Under the pieces are notes generated by a model. The model had not been told where the DNA came from. It saw only the letters and a list, made by a program, of their open reading frames with translations, and did no database searches. A DNA stretch of 64,000 nt. It comes from Streptomyces humi. Lineage in GTDB: Bacteria > Actinomycetota > Actinomycetes > Streptomycetales > Streptomycetaceae. Positions within the stretch are counted from its first letter, which is position 1. Each line of letters opens with the position of its first letter. Both the position numbers and the translations under genes were made by a program. The stretch is taken from contig NZ_LBMU02000088.1 in assembly GCF_001005085.2 (NCBI RefSeq), positions 124,001 to 188,000 on the forward strand. The letters run 5' to 3'. Positions 26,093 through 34,598 of the stretch are shown piece by piece.

Positions 26093-26878
26093 TCAGTGGT
26101 GGCCGACGTAGGCGACGAGTCCGCCGACGGTCAGACCCACCGCGCATCCGTAGCGGAAGGATGCGCGGCGCATGCGCGGGGTGTGCTGCGCGTCGGTCAT
26201 CGCGTACGGTGCGCGGATCCCCAGTTCCACGCCGCACAGGCACGCGACGTAGCCGTGCCGCAGGGCGGCGGCCGCCCACTCGGGGTCGTGCGCGACCCAG
26301 GTCCTGGAGTAGATCTCCCCGTCGGGCGTCCGCAGTTCCAGCCGGGAGTAGGTGTATCCGAAGCGCTGCGCCAGTCTCGGCTCCTCATCGGGTATCTCGT
26401 GCAGCTCCCACCCGGGGATCGAGCGCAGGTCGACGTAGCCGGGCGGCCTGCCTCGCATGCCGAAGTAGACCTCGTCGGGGTCGCGTCGCGGTGGTTCGGG
26501 CATGCGCAGCTCCTCGAATACGGTGGGCCGCTCCCCGTGATCGTCAGATCCTGGTGGGTCGGGCAGGCGCAGCTCGGAGAACTCGGGCGGTAGGCGCCTC
26601 ATGCCGAACAGGATGGCGCTCTCGACCTGCGGTTCCTCGAGCTCGTCGAGCGAGGCCGCCGCCCGCCACGCCCACTTCATCCCGAATTCGCCCACGCTCA
26701 GGGCGCGTCTGAACTCGAAGAGGGCAGTGGGCATGTGGCGTGTCTGTGCGTGATCGAGGGCGACGGTGCCGTCCGCGGTCTCCAGGCACATCAGCACGTA
26801 CTCGAGCCCCAGCGAGGGGTCGTCGCTGAACAGGATCCGCCCGTTGTCGTCGACCTGTTCGTCCTGATGCCCGCTCAT
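26093..26878 (-). CDS. Hypothetical protein with C-terminal membrane helix
   Basis: 261 residues; the start is the ATG of MSGHQDEQVDD, with GGAGG upstream. Not recognised. It contains repeated short units of the form ILFGMRRLPPEFSELRLP / VYFGMRGRPPGYVDLRSI (two copies, about 50 residues apart), suggesting an internal duplication. The final ~25 residues (YGCAVGLTVGGLVAYVGHH) could be a membrane anchor. Divergent from a membrane-protein gene over a 106-bp spacer. Function unknown. Confidence 0.5.
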   Translation of the reverse strand: MSGHQDEQVDDNGRILFSDDPSLGLEYVLMCLETADGTVALDHAQTRHMPTALFEFRRALSVGEFGMKWAWRAAASLDELEEPQVESAILFGMRRLPPEFSELRLPDPPGSDDHGERPTVFEELRMPEPPRRDPDEVYFGMRGRPPGYVDLRSIPGWELHEIPDEEPRLAQRFGYTYSRLELRTPDGEIYSRTWVAHDPEWAAAALRHGYVACLCGVELGIRAPYAMTDAQHTPRMRRASFRYGCAVGLTVGGLVAYVGHH

Positions 26879-26948
26879 CTCCCGCTGTCCTCCGGTTGGT
26901 CGGCGCTCCGCGTCCGCGCAGCCGGCGACCGCACGTTGAATCATCCTA

Positions 26949-26977
26949 TTGAGGGATCGTTGAACAATCCATACATT
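26949..26977 (+). promoter_or_regulatory. Sigma-70-like promoter, probable leaderless transcript
   Basis: TTGAGG, a 17-bp spacer and TACATT form a good vegetative-type promoter. The expected transcription start is about 26984-26986, on or next to the in-frame GTG at 26985, which suggests a leaderless mRNA and argues against the earlier TTG at 26976. Confidence 0.5.
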
Positions 26978-26984
26978 GGCACGA

Positions 26985-27722
26985 GTGCACCACCAAGGCG
27001 GCGGTCTCACCGAAAGCGGGGGCGGGTTGACTGCGAAGCGACTACGCAAAGGGCTGTCAGGCGTCGGCCGACGGGTGCTGGTGGGCGCCGCGAGCACCGG
27101 CGCAACGTCGGCGCTGTGGGCGATCGTGCGTCTGATCGGGCACACGGCCCTTGTCACGCACGCCCAATGGATCGTCTTGCTGTGCGCGCCGGCGATCGTC
27201 CTCGGCTGCGTGTTCCTGTGCACGTGCTGGTACTTGGACCTGCGGTGGTTGCTGTGTGCGGCGTGCCTCCTCGGGGTGCTGATCCTCCAGACCCTGGAGC
27301 TGGATCAGCAGGCACTGCACCAGCACGGGCGCACCGAGCACGTCAGGGTCCGGCAGATTCAGTGGTCCGCCGGCGACGGCATGGATCCGGGCGTCCCCCG
27401 CTACACGGTCACCGTCCTCGACGGCCCGCCGCTGGCTCCGTTCGAGGAGAACGGGCTCATGGGCTGGAAGTGGGTGGTGGGCGGCACCTACACGGTGGCC
27501 GTCGATCCACAGGGCCGTGCCCCGCTCAGCCGCGGGAGCAAGCCCGGGCCTCCAGTGATCCAGCGGTCCCTCCAGATCCCACTCGGCCTCGGCCTGGCCT
27601 ACGCCCTGTGGCGGCCCGCAAGCCTGCTCGTGCGCGGACAACGCGTCCCGCCGGCGGGCCGGTTCAGGGCGCGCATCGAGTCGTCATCAATCCGCGGGAT
27701 TCCCGCTCGTGACGAACGCTGA
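26985..27722 (+). CDS. Hypothetical membrane protein (DUF3592-like layout)
   Basis: About 245 residues; the start is set at GTG 26985 from the promoter position. TTG at 26976 or 27027 are alternatives. Two N-terminal membrane segments (WIVLLCAPAIVLGCVFLCTCWYL, then LLCAACLLGVLIL) are followed by an extracytoplasmic beta-rich domain (HVRVRQIQWSAGDG...TVTVLDG). A closing hydrophobic segment (IQRSLQIPLGLGLAYALW) comes near the C-terminus. This resembles small streptomycete membrane proteins with an exposed beta domain. Function unknown. Confidence 0.5.
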   Translation: MHHQGGGLTESGGGLTAKRLRKGLSGVGRRVLVGAASTGATSALWAIVRLIGHTALVTHAQWIVLLCAPAIVLGCVFLCTCWYLDLRWLLCAACLLGVLILQTLELDQQALHQHGRTEHVRVRQIQWSAGDGMDPGVPRYTVTVLDGPPLAPFEENGLMGWKWVVGGTYTVAVDPQGRAPLSRGSKPGPPVIQRSLQIPLGLGLAYALWRPASLLVRGQRVPPAGRFRARIESSSIRGIPARDER

Positions 27723-27762
27723 TCGCACGGCTACGGGCAGCCGCACTGGAAGAGCGTGCCGG

Positions 27763-28239
27763 TCAGCCTGTGGGCAGGCCGATCTGGTCGCGTTCGAGTA
27801 CGGAGCGCAACTCCGAGAAGACCTGTGCGGCGGCAGCTCCTGAGGGACCACCCAGGACGTCTGCGGTCAGCTCGGCCAGTGTTCTGGTGAAGGTCGCCTC
27901 CGCCGCCTCGACGAGTTGCAGGCCTCCGGCGGTCAGGTCCAGCAGTGACGAGCGGCGATCCGATGGATTGGTTCTCCGTGCGACCCATGCCTGCTTCTCC
28001 AGGCGGTCGATGCCCTTGCTGGTCGCGCCGATCCCGATGGCGAATTCGGTGGCGAGGTCCGCGACCCGGGACCCGGGGCGGTCACGCAGGAAGCGCAGGA
28101 ACTCGAACTGCGAGGTGACGATCCCGTGCCGCTCGCGAAGGCGGTCGTTCAGCGCGTTGTAGAGGCGTGTCTCGCAGCGGACGAGATCGGCGAAGAAGCC
28201 CGGGAGGTCGATCGGGCCACGGCTTGACTTAGATGCCAT
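27763..28239 (-). CDS. MarR-family transcriptional regulator
   Basis: A 158-residue winged-helix repressor. The HTH core is SRVADLATEFAIGIGATSKGIDRLEKQAWVARR with the typical wing N-P-S-D-R-R-S-S-L-L-D-L. MarR proteins are dimeric repressors usually released by small aromatic or phenolic ligands. The gene is divergent from an HSL-type esterase. Its own start codon sits in a palindrome (ATGCCATGGCAT), which implies autoregulation and control of the esterase. Confidence 0.5.
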   Translation of the reverse strand: MASKSSRGPIDLPGFFADLVRCETRLYNALNDRLRERHGIVTSQFEFLRFLRDRPGSRVADLATEFAIGIGATSKGIDRLEKQAWVARRTNPSDRRSSLLDLTAGGLQLVEAAEATFTRTLAELTADVLGGPSGAAAAQVFSELRSVLERDQIGLPTG

Positions 28240-28284
28240 GGCATATATTCTAACCTAGATTCCTAGGCATATAGTTCCTTGGCA
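28224..28284. promoter_or_regulatory. MarR operator region with GGCAT half-sites and promoter
   Basis: The 12-bp dyad ATGCCATGGCAT (28233-28244) overlaps both the MarR start codon and the spacer of a rightward promoter TTGACT-N16-TATTCT. Two further half-sites (TAGGCATAT near 28264, TTGGCATGC near 28279) precede the esterase. The arrangement suits a self-regulating MarR repressor that also shuts off the divergent gene. Confidence 0.5.
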
Positions 28285-28306
28285 TGCACTCGCGATGGAG
28301 GCGACC

Positions 28307-29230
28307 ATGAGCAGGCAGCAGCGCGCGGAGATCGACGCGATGGTCCGACGGCCTCAGCCGGAGGGCCCTCGGTCGGTGGAGGAGCTCCGCGCCGGGTTCA
28401 GGGCGATGATGGGGGAGATGATCGTCCCGGCTGGGATCCGCACCCGGACTGTCACGCTCGGCGATCGGCCCGCGGTGCTCGTCGAGCCGGTCGGCACTCC
28501 GAAGGCAGGGACGATCCTCTACTTTCACGGTGGCTCCTACGTGGTCGGTTCACCGGAGACGGCGATGTCACTGACGGGGAACCTGGTGACCAAAACGGGG
28601 TTCAGGGCGTTCTCCCTGGATTACCGGCTGGCCCCTGAGTATCCGTTCCCGGCCGCGATCGAGGACGGACTGAACGCCTACCGCGCACTTCTCGACAGCG
28701 GCGAAGACCCTTCGGCGATCGCGTTCGCCGGGGACTCCGCCGGTGGCGGCCTCACCGTCACCACCTGCCTCGCCGCCCGCGACGCGGGCCTGCCCATGCC
28801 CGCCGCGATCGTGGCGTTCTCCCCTGGACTCGACATGACCCGGACAGGCGAGAGCATGGACACCAAGGCGGGCATCGACCCGTTCTTCACGCGTGAGGGC
28901 CTGGAACACACCGGGACCATGTACCTCGCGGGACAGGATCCGCATCAGCCCATGCTCAGCCCCGCCACCCTCGCCGACCCGACAGGCCTCCCCCCGATGC
29001 TTTTGCAGGCGGGCACCAACGAAATACTCCTGGACGACTCCACGCGCATGGCCACTCGCGCGAGGGAAGCCGGAGTGGACGTCATCCTGGACGTCACCGC
29101 TGACGTTCCCCATGTCTTCCAGGCGTTCGCCGGCGTCCTGGACGAAGCCGACGAGGCACTGGACCGCGCCGCTCTCTTTCTCGGTCAGCACATCCGCACC
29201 AGCGGTACGGCACGCACGTCGGCAGGCTGA
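28307..29230 (+). CDS. Alpha/beta hydrolase, hormone-sensitive-lipase family
   Basis: 307 residues from the ATG at 28307, chosen because GGAGG lies five bases upstream; an ATG 12 bp earlier lacks a site. HSL-family marks: HGGSYVVGS oxyanion loop (Ser in place of the third Gly), DYRLAPEYPFPAAIED, nucleophile Ser144 in GDSAGGG, and acid/His in the C-terminal third (LLQAGTNEILLDD, VPHVFQAF). Likely a cytoplasmic carboxylesterase acting on small esters. Control by the divergent MarR repressor is probable, suggesting induction by the ester or its aromatic product. Confidence 0.5.
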   Translation: MSRQQRAEIDAMVRRPQPEGPRSVEELRAGFRAMMGEMIVPAGIRTRTVTLGDRPAVLVEPVGTPKAGTILYFHGGSYVVGSPETAMSLTGNLVTKTGFRAFSLDYRLAPEYPFPAAIEDGLNAYRALLDSGEDPSAIAFAGDSAGGGLTVTTCLAARDAGLPMPAAIVAFSPGLDMTRTGESMDTKAGIDPFFTREGLEHTGTMYLAGQDPHQPMLSPATLADPTGLPPMLLQAGTNEILLDDSTRMATRAREAGVDVILDVTADVPHVFQAFAGVLDEADEALDRAALFLGQHIRTSGTARTSAG

Positions 29231-29416
29231 AGCCCGCAGCGGTCTCCACGAACCACGGTCCGAACTCCGAACCCCGAACCCCGAGCCCTGGCTCGCCGCT
29301 CCTGTTCCTGGCGGCCGGCACCTCACCTCGCTCCGAGAGCCGTTCACGACCCGGGGGTGCGTTCACGACCCGTGACGGACGTGAAATACGCCTGATCGAC
29401 GCCGACAACACCGCCT

Positions 29417-30247
29417 GGTCGCTACTACTGTAAAAACCACCCGCGGCCGGACGAAGTGCAGTACCCATTGTGGAAAGGTCTGCGCGCGGGCTCGACGATG
29501 ACCACGGCCGGTCTGCGCGCGCGGCTGGAGGAGTGCACCGGATTCTCCTCGCCGCCCCAGGAGCGCACCGCGGTGCAGCAGCGCAACCTCGACGACATTC
29601 TCGCCGTCAGCAAGGTTCCTGAACGCACACTGGAATCGCACCTGAGGTTCGCCACGTTCACCTTCCGGGACATCGTGCACAACCGGCTCGGTGACCGGAA
29701 CCCGTTCTCCAACATGGGAGTCGTCTACTCCGGCTCCCATGACGACGCGGCTCTCAACGCCGGCGTCGAGCGCTTCTCGGCGGACCCGCACGCGGTACGG
29801 GACCTCTCCTACGACAGCGACCTCACCGGTAAGGTCCCGATCCCGGTCCTCACGCTCCATGCGATCGACGACCCCACGGCGTTCGTGGAACACGAGGCCG
29901 CCTACCGCGCCACTCTGCGGGGTGCCGGGCGCGACAGGTACCTCGTACAGACCTTCACCGACGAGCACGAGCACAGCGGGCTGAGCACGTCCGAGTACGC
30001 CGACTCCATCTCGGCTCTCGACACATGGGTGCGCAGCGGCAAGAAGCCCACTCCAGCCTCGATCGCGGCCTCCTGCCCCGCCTTCGACGCCCGCTACGGC
30101 ACCGGATGCCTGTACCGGCCGTCCTACGTTCCCCAGCCGTACGCGACACGCGTGAACGCGCGTCCCGGCGGCCTGAGCTGGCCCGCCCTGACGGCTCAGC
30201 AGGAGAAGAGGTGCAGCCGCCTGCCCATGGTGGGTATCGCGCCCTGA
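29417..30247 (+). pseudogene. C-terminal remnant of a secreted alpha/beta hydrolase
   Basis: The frame is open from 29396 and looks coding from about 29417 (YYCKNHPRPDEVQYPLWKGL); the first start codon is GTG 29456. The segment has the late catalytic elements of an alpha/beta hydrolase, an Asp in TLHAIDDPTAF and a His in TDEHEHSGLS, and a Cys-bearing tail (ASCPAFDARYGTGCLY) typical of an exported enzyme. The N-terminal half with signal peptide and nucleophile Ser is missing, so the gene appears truncated. It could still be translated but would be inactive as a hydrolase. Confidence 0.5.
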
Positions 30248-30322
30248 GCTTGTTCTCCATGGTCCGAGTCGCCTTGAGAGTGCGTGACGCGACCCGGTCA
30301 GGGGCTGAGTAGGGTGGTGGCC

Positions 30323-30598
30323 ATGGCCAAGGGGACGGGGCGGCGGCCCAAGGTGGACCTGGACAGTGGCGTCGAGGACGTGGCTCTGTCCATCCTGGAG
30401 TGGCTCGGCGAGCAGGGGGTCGGTGCCATGATCCGGGTCGACGCGGAGCGCATGCGGGACGGTCAGCCGGCGTGGACATTCGCCGCTTCTGGTGGGCCGC
30501 TGGACGGTGGGATGAGGGCCGACGGGGCCTCGGTCGCCGAGTGCATGGGCATGGCGCTGCTTCGCTTGCGCGAGGCTGGGCTGGCAGTTCCCTTCTGA
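30323..30598 (+). CDS. Small hypothetical protein
   Basis: 91 residues from ATG 30323 (MAKGTGRRPKVDLD). Not recognised. The layout is a short acidic N-terminus, a helix (VEDVALSILEWLGEQGVGAMIRVDAERM), a hairpin (PAWTFAASGGPLDGGMRADG) and a final helix (VAECMGMALLRLREAGLAVPF), resembling small single-domain streptomycete proteins of unknown role. No partner gene is evident. Confidence 0.5.
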   Translation: MAKGTGRRPKVDLDSGVEDVALSILEWLGEQGVGAMIRVDAERMRDGQPAWTFAASGGPLDGGMRADGASVAECMGMALLRLREAGLAVPF

Positions 30599-30676
30599 CG
30601 TCGTGTTCCGCCACTGAGCTGATCGCCTTCGGTGACGCTTTCGGGGCGCCTGGCGGTCTTGGCGCGGCGATGATCA

Positions 30677-30877
30677 GCCAGGTCCGGCGCTCGCCGGCTC
30701 TCCGCTGTTCAGGCCGGTGGCGGACGACCGGAGCCAGAGCGGGAGCGGGGCGCCTCCGCCGGGCAGGCTGTCGACCTGGAGGCGGATCAGCGGGCCCTCG
30801 ATGACGGGGAGTTCACCGGTGTGGTCGATCCAGGCGCAGCGGGTGGTCAGCCTCGGCTGGATGCGGTCCCAGGCCAT
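30677..30877 (-). mobile_element. Transposase fragment (DDE-type, NF041680-like)
   Basis: On the minus strand a ~65-residue segment reads PRLTTRCAWIDHTGELPVIEG, then LIRLQVDSLPGGG and PLPLWLRSS. This matches the core of a family of streptomycete IS transposases where the strand-rich domain has exactly this LPVIEGTLIRL pattern. Neither the N-terminus nor the DDE C-terminus is present and no terminal repeats were found. The remainder of 30599-30955 contains nothing else recognisable. Confidence 0.5.
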
Positions 30878-30955
30878 TGCGCGGGCGGTTCGGTATCGAA
30901 CAAGTCCTCCCGGAAGCGTGACGCTTGCGCGAACGCCTCCACGGGCCTTGATGCA

Positions 30956-31738
30956 TCAGCCGGCGAGCAGGGCCCGCATCCACTGGTCTTCGCGTTGCTC
31001 GATGTATTCGGCGTCGTTTCGCCAGGCGTCGCCGTGGCCTTCAGCCCACAGCTTTGCCCAGGGCTGGGTTCCTTGGGCTGCCTGGTCGCGCAGGAAGTCG
31101 TGCATGGAACGCGTACGGCGCCCCAGCACAGGGACCAACCGACGACGCTCGGACTCAGCAAGACCGTAGGCGTCGGCGAAGACTCGCAGGCGGTCCGCCG
31201 CGTCCGGGCTCTGCCACTCCGGATGCGCGGACAGCGGGATGAACCCGTGCATGGCATAGGCGACATCCCACACGCGCGAGCCGGGACCCGCGCCGTCCCA
31301 GTCGATGAAGGCCCACCGGGCCTCGTCCGCGACCACGAGGTTCCAGGGGGCCAGGTCGTTGTGGGCGATGATGTCACCGCCCTCAGCGGGGATCAGCGTC
31401 TGCCACCGCGCATCGGACGGCGGCGTGAAGTCCTGCACGGCGTCGTGGAAGTCCCGGATCAGCCGCGCCACGCGAGCCAGTCGTCGAGCGGGTTCCATCA
31501 GCGAGAACCGGTCGGGCCAGACCACATCTCCCGGTATGAAGGTCAGGACCTCACGCCCCTGATCGTCCATGCCGAGTGGGCGAGGCGCCGCGCCGAATCC
31601 CACCTCGTGCAGATGGGCAAGCAGGGCATGCACAGCGGGAGTCCAAGGTCCGGCCGGACGGCGAACGGTGTCCCCGACGCGAACGACACCGTCGCTGACG
31701 TTGCCGCCGGACAGAGGCTCTTCATCATCGTGCCGCAT
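30956..31738 (-). CDS. Aminoglycoside phosphotransferase-family kinase
   Basis: 260 residues, start ATG of MRHDDEEPLSGG. APH-fold motifs: the catalytic loop HNDLAPWNLV (H-x-D-x4-N) and metal site IDWDGAGPG. FIPGDVVWP is the hinge-region signature of choline/aminoglycoside kinases. The N-terminal ATP loop is short (NVSDGVVRVGDTVRRP). The family covers antibiotic kinases and many metabolite kinases; the substrate is not predictable here. Single gene flanked by a transposase scrap and a truncated binding-protein gene. Confidence 0.5.
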   Translation of the reverse strand: MRHDDEEPLSGGNVSDGVVRVGDTVRRPAGPWTPAVHALLAHLHEVGFGAAPRPLGMDDQGREVLTFIPGDVVWPDRFSLMEPARRLARVARLIRDFHDAVQDFTPPSDARWQTLIPAEGGDIIAHNDLAPWNLVVADEARWAFIDWDGAGPGSRVWDVAYAMHGFIPLSAHPEWQSPDAADRLRVFADAYGLAESERRRLVPVLGRRTRSMHDFLRDQAAQGTQPWAKLWAEGHGDAWRNDAEYIEQREDQWMRALLAG

Positions 31739-31792
31739 CGAACCAGTGTGTCGGATCAGCTCATCATGATCACCCCATTTAAGACGGGGCTG

Positions 31793-32142
31793 TAAGACAT
31801 CTGGGCCGGCACCAAGAACCCCGAGCAGACCTGGAAGTGGGTCTCCTGCGTGGGCAGCGAGGCCCGCCAGTCCGAGGCCTCCCTGACCGGTACCTTCTTC
31901 CCGTCCATCCCGGCCTCCATGAGCGCGTCGGCCACGGCGCCGGCCACGACGGGCGTGGACCTGTCCGTCTTCACCGACCTGATGAGGAACAAGAACCTCT
32001 ATCCGTCCCCGGTCCACGGCAACGGCGCCGTCCTCCAGTACGCGTTGCGGCCGTTGTTCCAGGCCTACTTCGCGGGCCGGAAGAACGACTCGGCTCCACC
32101 GACATGCAGAATCAGAGCAAGCAACTGCTCGCCAAGAAGTGA
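31793..32142 (+). pseudogene. 3' remnant of a sugar ABC transporter solute-binding protein, frameshifted
   Basis: The reading frame DIWAGTKNPEQTWKWVSCVGSE ... FPSIPASMSASA ... ALRPLFQAYFAGRKND is the C-terminal third of an extracellular sugar-binding protein. Near 32095 the frame shifts, and the authentic end DMQNQSKQLLAKK with stop lies in another frame. The lipoprotein signal and most of the protein are absent. Immediately downstream come a large hairpin and an alpha-galactosidase, so this was probably the binding protein of an alpha-galactoside uptake operon whose transporter part has been lost here. Confidence 0.5.
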
Positions 32143-32160
32143 CCCTGCCCCACCACCCCT

Positions 32161-32210
32161 GTCCGGCTGCCGGGCGGACCCGTCCCGACGGGTCCGCCCG
32201 GCAGCCGGAC
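32161..32210. terminator. 50-bp near-perfect palindrome (24-bp arms)
   Basis: Two exactly complementary 24-nt arms with a 2-nt CC loop (centre GGACCCGTC-CC-GACGGGTCC) start 18 bp after the binding-protein remnant and end 21 bp before the alpha-galactosidase start. Such hairpins after binding-protein genes reduce read-through into downstream genes and stabilise the upstream mRNA. Here it would attenuate alpha-galactosidase expression. Confidence 0.5.
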
Positions 32211-32231
32211 GATCGGAAAGGACTCCACAGC

Positions 32232-34418
32232 ATGCCGGACACCACGGCGCCGATCCACATCCTGCGCGCGGCCGGCACCGCTCTCGTCGTGGAACTCACC
32301 GAGCCGGTGCCCAGAGTCCTGCACTGGGGGGTCGACCTGGGCGATCTGTCACAGGACGCGCTGGACGCACTGGCCCTGACCGGTGAACCCGCCGTGCTCA
32401 ACAACTCGGTCGACATCCCACGCCGGTTCACCGTCTGGCCCACCGAGGCCGACGGCTGGTCCGGCACCCCGGCCCACGAGGGGCACCTGGCGGGCGCCTT
32501 CACCGCGCCCCGGCTGACCCTGGCCGGCACCTCCTACCAGCCGCGGGAAGAGGGCGGGGAACTGTCCCTGCACCTCTCCGATCCCGGAGCCGGACTCGAT
32601 GTCACCGTGTCCTACCGGCTGGAGCCCTCGGGGGTACTGGGGGTGCGCTCCACGCTCACCCGCCGCCCGGACGCCGACCCGGTGCCCTACGACCTGGCAC
32701 AGGTGACGACCTTGCTGCCGCTGCCCCGGCGGGCCGCGGAGATCCTCGACTTCACCGGCAAGTGGAGCCGGGAGCGCTCCCCCCAACGGCTGCCGCTGGG
32801 CTTCGGCACCCACAGCCGGGAGGTGCGCCGCGGCAAGCCCGGCCTGGACTCGCCGTACCTGATGGCGGTCGGTGTGCCCGGATTCGGCTTCCGGGCGGGA
32901 GAGATCTGGGCCGTGCACGTGGCCTGGAGCGGAGACCAACGCTATCTGGCCGAGCAGTTGCCGGAAGGCGCGGGCGCCCACGCCGCGGTGCTCGGCGGCG
33001 GCGAGTTCCTGCGGGCGGGGGAGATCCGGCTCCTGCCCGGGGAGTCGTACACCACTCCGGTCTGCCACTTCGCCTGGTCCGACCAGGGCCTTGACGGTCT
33101 CGCCGACCGCTTCCACACCCTGCTCCGGGCCCGCCCCGGGCATCCGCGCGGTCCCCGCCCGGTGATTCTCAACAGCTGGGAGGCGGTGTACTTCGACCAC
33201 GATCTGGACCGGCTGCTCCGGCTGGCCGACAAGGCCGCCGAGGTGGGCGTCGAGCGGTTCGTGCTGGACGACGGCTGGTTCCGGGGCCGTCGTTCGGACA
33301 ACGCCGGACTCGGCGACTGGACCGTCGACCCCGTGGTGTGGCCTGAGGGGCTGACCCCGCTGGTGGACCATGTGCGGTCGCTCGGCATGGAGTTCGGGCT
33401 GTGGGTCGAACCGGAGATGGTGAACCTGGACTCCGACCTGGCCCGCGAGCACCCCGGCTGGGTTCTCGGCCCGGCCCGCGGAGTCGGTCCGTCCGCACGC
33501 CATCAGCACGTACTGGACCTGTCGAACCCCGAGGCCTGGCAGTACCTGCTGGATTCGCTGGACGCCCTGGTGGAGAAGTACGCCATCGCCTACCTCAAGT
33601 GGGACCACAACCGGGAACTCCACGAGAGTGTGCACGGCACCGCCGACCGTCCCGTGGCGCACGCCCAGGTGGTGGCCCTCTACCGGCTGATGGACGCCCT
33701 CAGGGAACGTCACCCCGCGCTGGAGATCGAGAGCTGCGCCGCCGGCGGGGGACGGGTGGACCTGGGCATCCTGGAGCGGACCGACCGGGTCTGGGCCTCG
33801 GACTGCAACGATCCGGTGGAACGCCAGACCATTCAGCGCTGGACCGGGCAGTTGCTGCCGCCCGAGCTGGTCGGCACTCATGTGGGCCCGCGCACCAGCC
33901 ACACCACCGAGCGGGTCGGCTCCGATCCGCTGCGGCTGAGCACGGCGCTGTTCGGGCATGCCGGCATCGAACAGGACCTCACCGCGTGCTCGCCGGAGGA
34001 CCTCGCCCGTCTCACCGCCTGGACCGCGCTCCACCGCGAACTGCGCCCGCTGTTGCACGGCGGCCGCACCGTACGGGCCGACCTCGCCAACGAGTCGACG
34101 CTCCTGCACGGAGTCGTGGCGTACGACGGCTCGGCCGCCGTGTACTGCTGGGCGCAGCTCGCCACGTCCCCCGAGGGCCAGTACGGGCGAGTCCGTCTGC
34201 CCGGTCTCGCTCCCGAGGCCACCTACCGGGTACGGGTGCGCACCGAACTGGGCCTGCCCTCCTTCCACCAGGTGACAGGGCCCGCCTGGCTGGCCGCGGC
34301 CCTCGACGACCGGCTGCCCCTGCCCGGCTCCGTCCTCACCGTCGCAGGTCTGCCCCTGCCGAACCTCAACCCCGGGCAGGCCCTGCTGCTCGAACTCACG
34401 AGGACCACGCCCGCCTGA
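32232..34418 (+). CDS. Alpha-galactosidase, glycoside hydrolase family 36
   Basis: A 728-residue GH36 enzyme with GGAAAGG upstream of the ATG and no signal peptide, hence cytoplasmic. Domains: N-terminal beta-supersandwich (~1-290), TIM barrel (~310-630), C-terminal beta domain. Barrel motifs are NSWEAVYFDHD, LDDGWFRGR, nucleophile Asp458 in YLKWDHNRE, and acid/base Asp524 in WASDCND after ESCAAGGGR. It removes alpha-galactosyl groups from melibiose or raffinose-type sugars. The adjacent sugar-binding-protein remnant supports an uptake-plus-hydrolysis locus that is now partial. A CTCACCAC/GTGGTGAG stem follows at 34434. Confidence 0.5.
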   Translation: MPDTTAPIHILRAAGTALVVELTEPVPRVLHWGVDLGDLSQDALDALALTGEPAVLNNSVDIPRRFTVWPTEADGWSGTPAHEGHLAGAFTAPRLTLAGTSYQPREEGGELSLHLSDPGAGLDVTVSYRLEPSGVLGVRSTLTRRPDADPVPYDLAQVTTLLPLPRRAAEILDFTGKWSRERSPQRLPLGFGTHSREVRRGKPGLDSPYLMAVGVPGFGFRAGEIWAVHVAWSGDQRYLAEQLPEGAGAHAAVLGGGEFLRAGEIRLLPGESYTTPVCHFAWSDQGLDGLADRFHTLLRARPGHPRGPRPVILNSWEAVYFDHDLDRLLRLADKAAEVGVERFVLDDGWFRGRRSDNAGLGDWTVDPVVWPEGLTPLVDHVRSLGMEFGLWVEPEMVNLDSDLAREHPGWVLGPARGVGPSARHQHVLDLSNPEAWQYLLDSLDALVEKYAIAYLKWDHNRELHESVHGTADRPVAHAQVVALYRLMDALRERHPALEIESCAAGGGRVDLGILERTDRVWASDCNDPVERQTIQRWTGQLLPPELVGTHVGPRTSHTTERVGSDPLRLSTALFGHAGIEQDLTACSPEDLARLTAWTALHRELRPLLHGGRTVRADLANESTLLHGVVAYDGSAAVYCWAQLATSPEGQYGRVRLPGLAPEATYRVRVRTELGLPSFHQVTGPAWLAAALDDRLPLPGSVLTVAGLPLPNLNPGQALLLELTRTTPA

Positions 34419-34433
34419 CCCGCGGGCGACGAC

Positions 34434-34466
34434 CTCACCACTCCCGTCGGCTCTGGCCGTGGTGAG
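34434..34466 (+). terminator. Weak stem-loop after alpha-galactosidase
   Basis: Eight-bp arms CTCACCAC and GTGGTGAG with a 17-nt loop begin 16 bp after the stop codon. The loop is long, so efficiency is uncertain. Confidence 0.5.
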
Positions 34467-34598
34467 TGCGCCGGGTGACCGCCCTATGGCAGCGAGAGAC
34501 GGGGGGTGAAGTGGCTGAACCCCGCTTGACCCCCCGTAGCCCACCGTCGTACGGCCCGGCCCGGCAACGGCACCCGGCCGCTGCCGGTCACCTCGCAC

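Noticed and set aside
29419..29432. GCTACTACTGTAAA as a further BlaI site
   Set aside because: It has a TACTAC...TGTA resemblance but no dyad with the 3-bp centre, and the adjoining gene is a truncated hydrolase.
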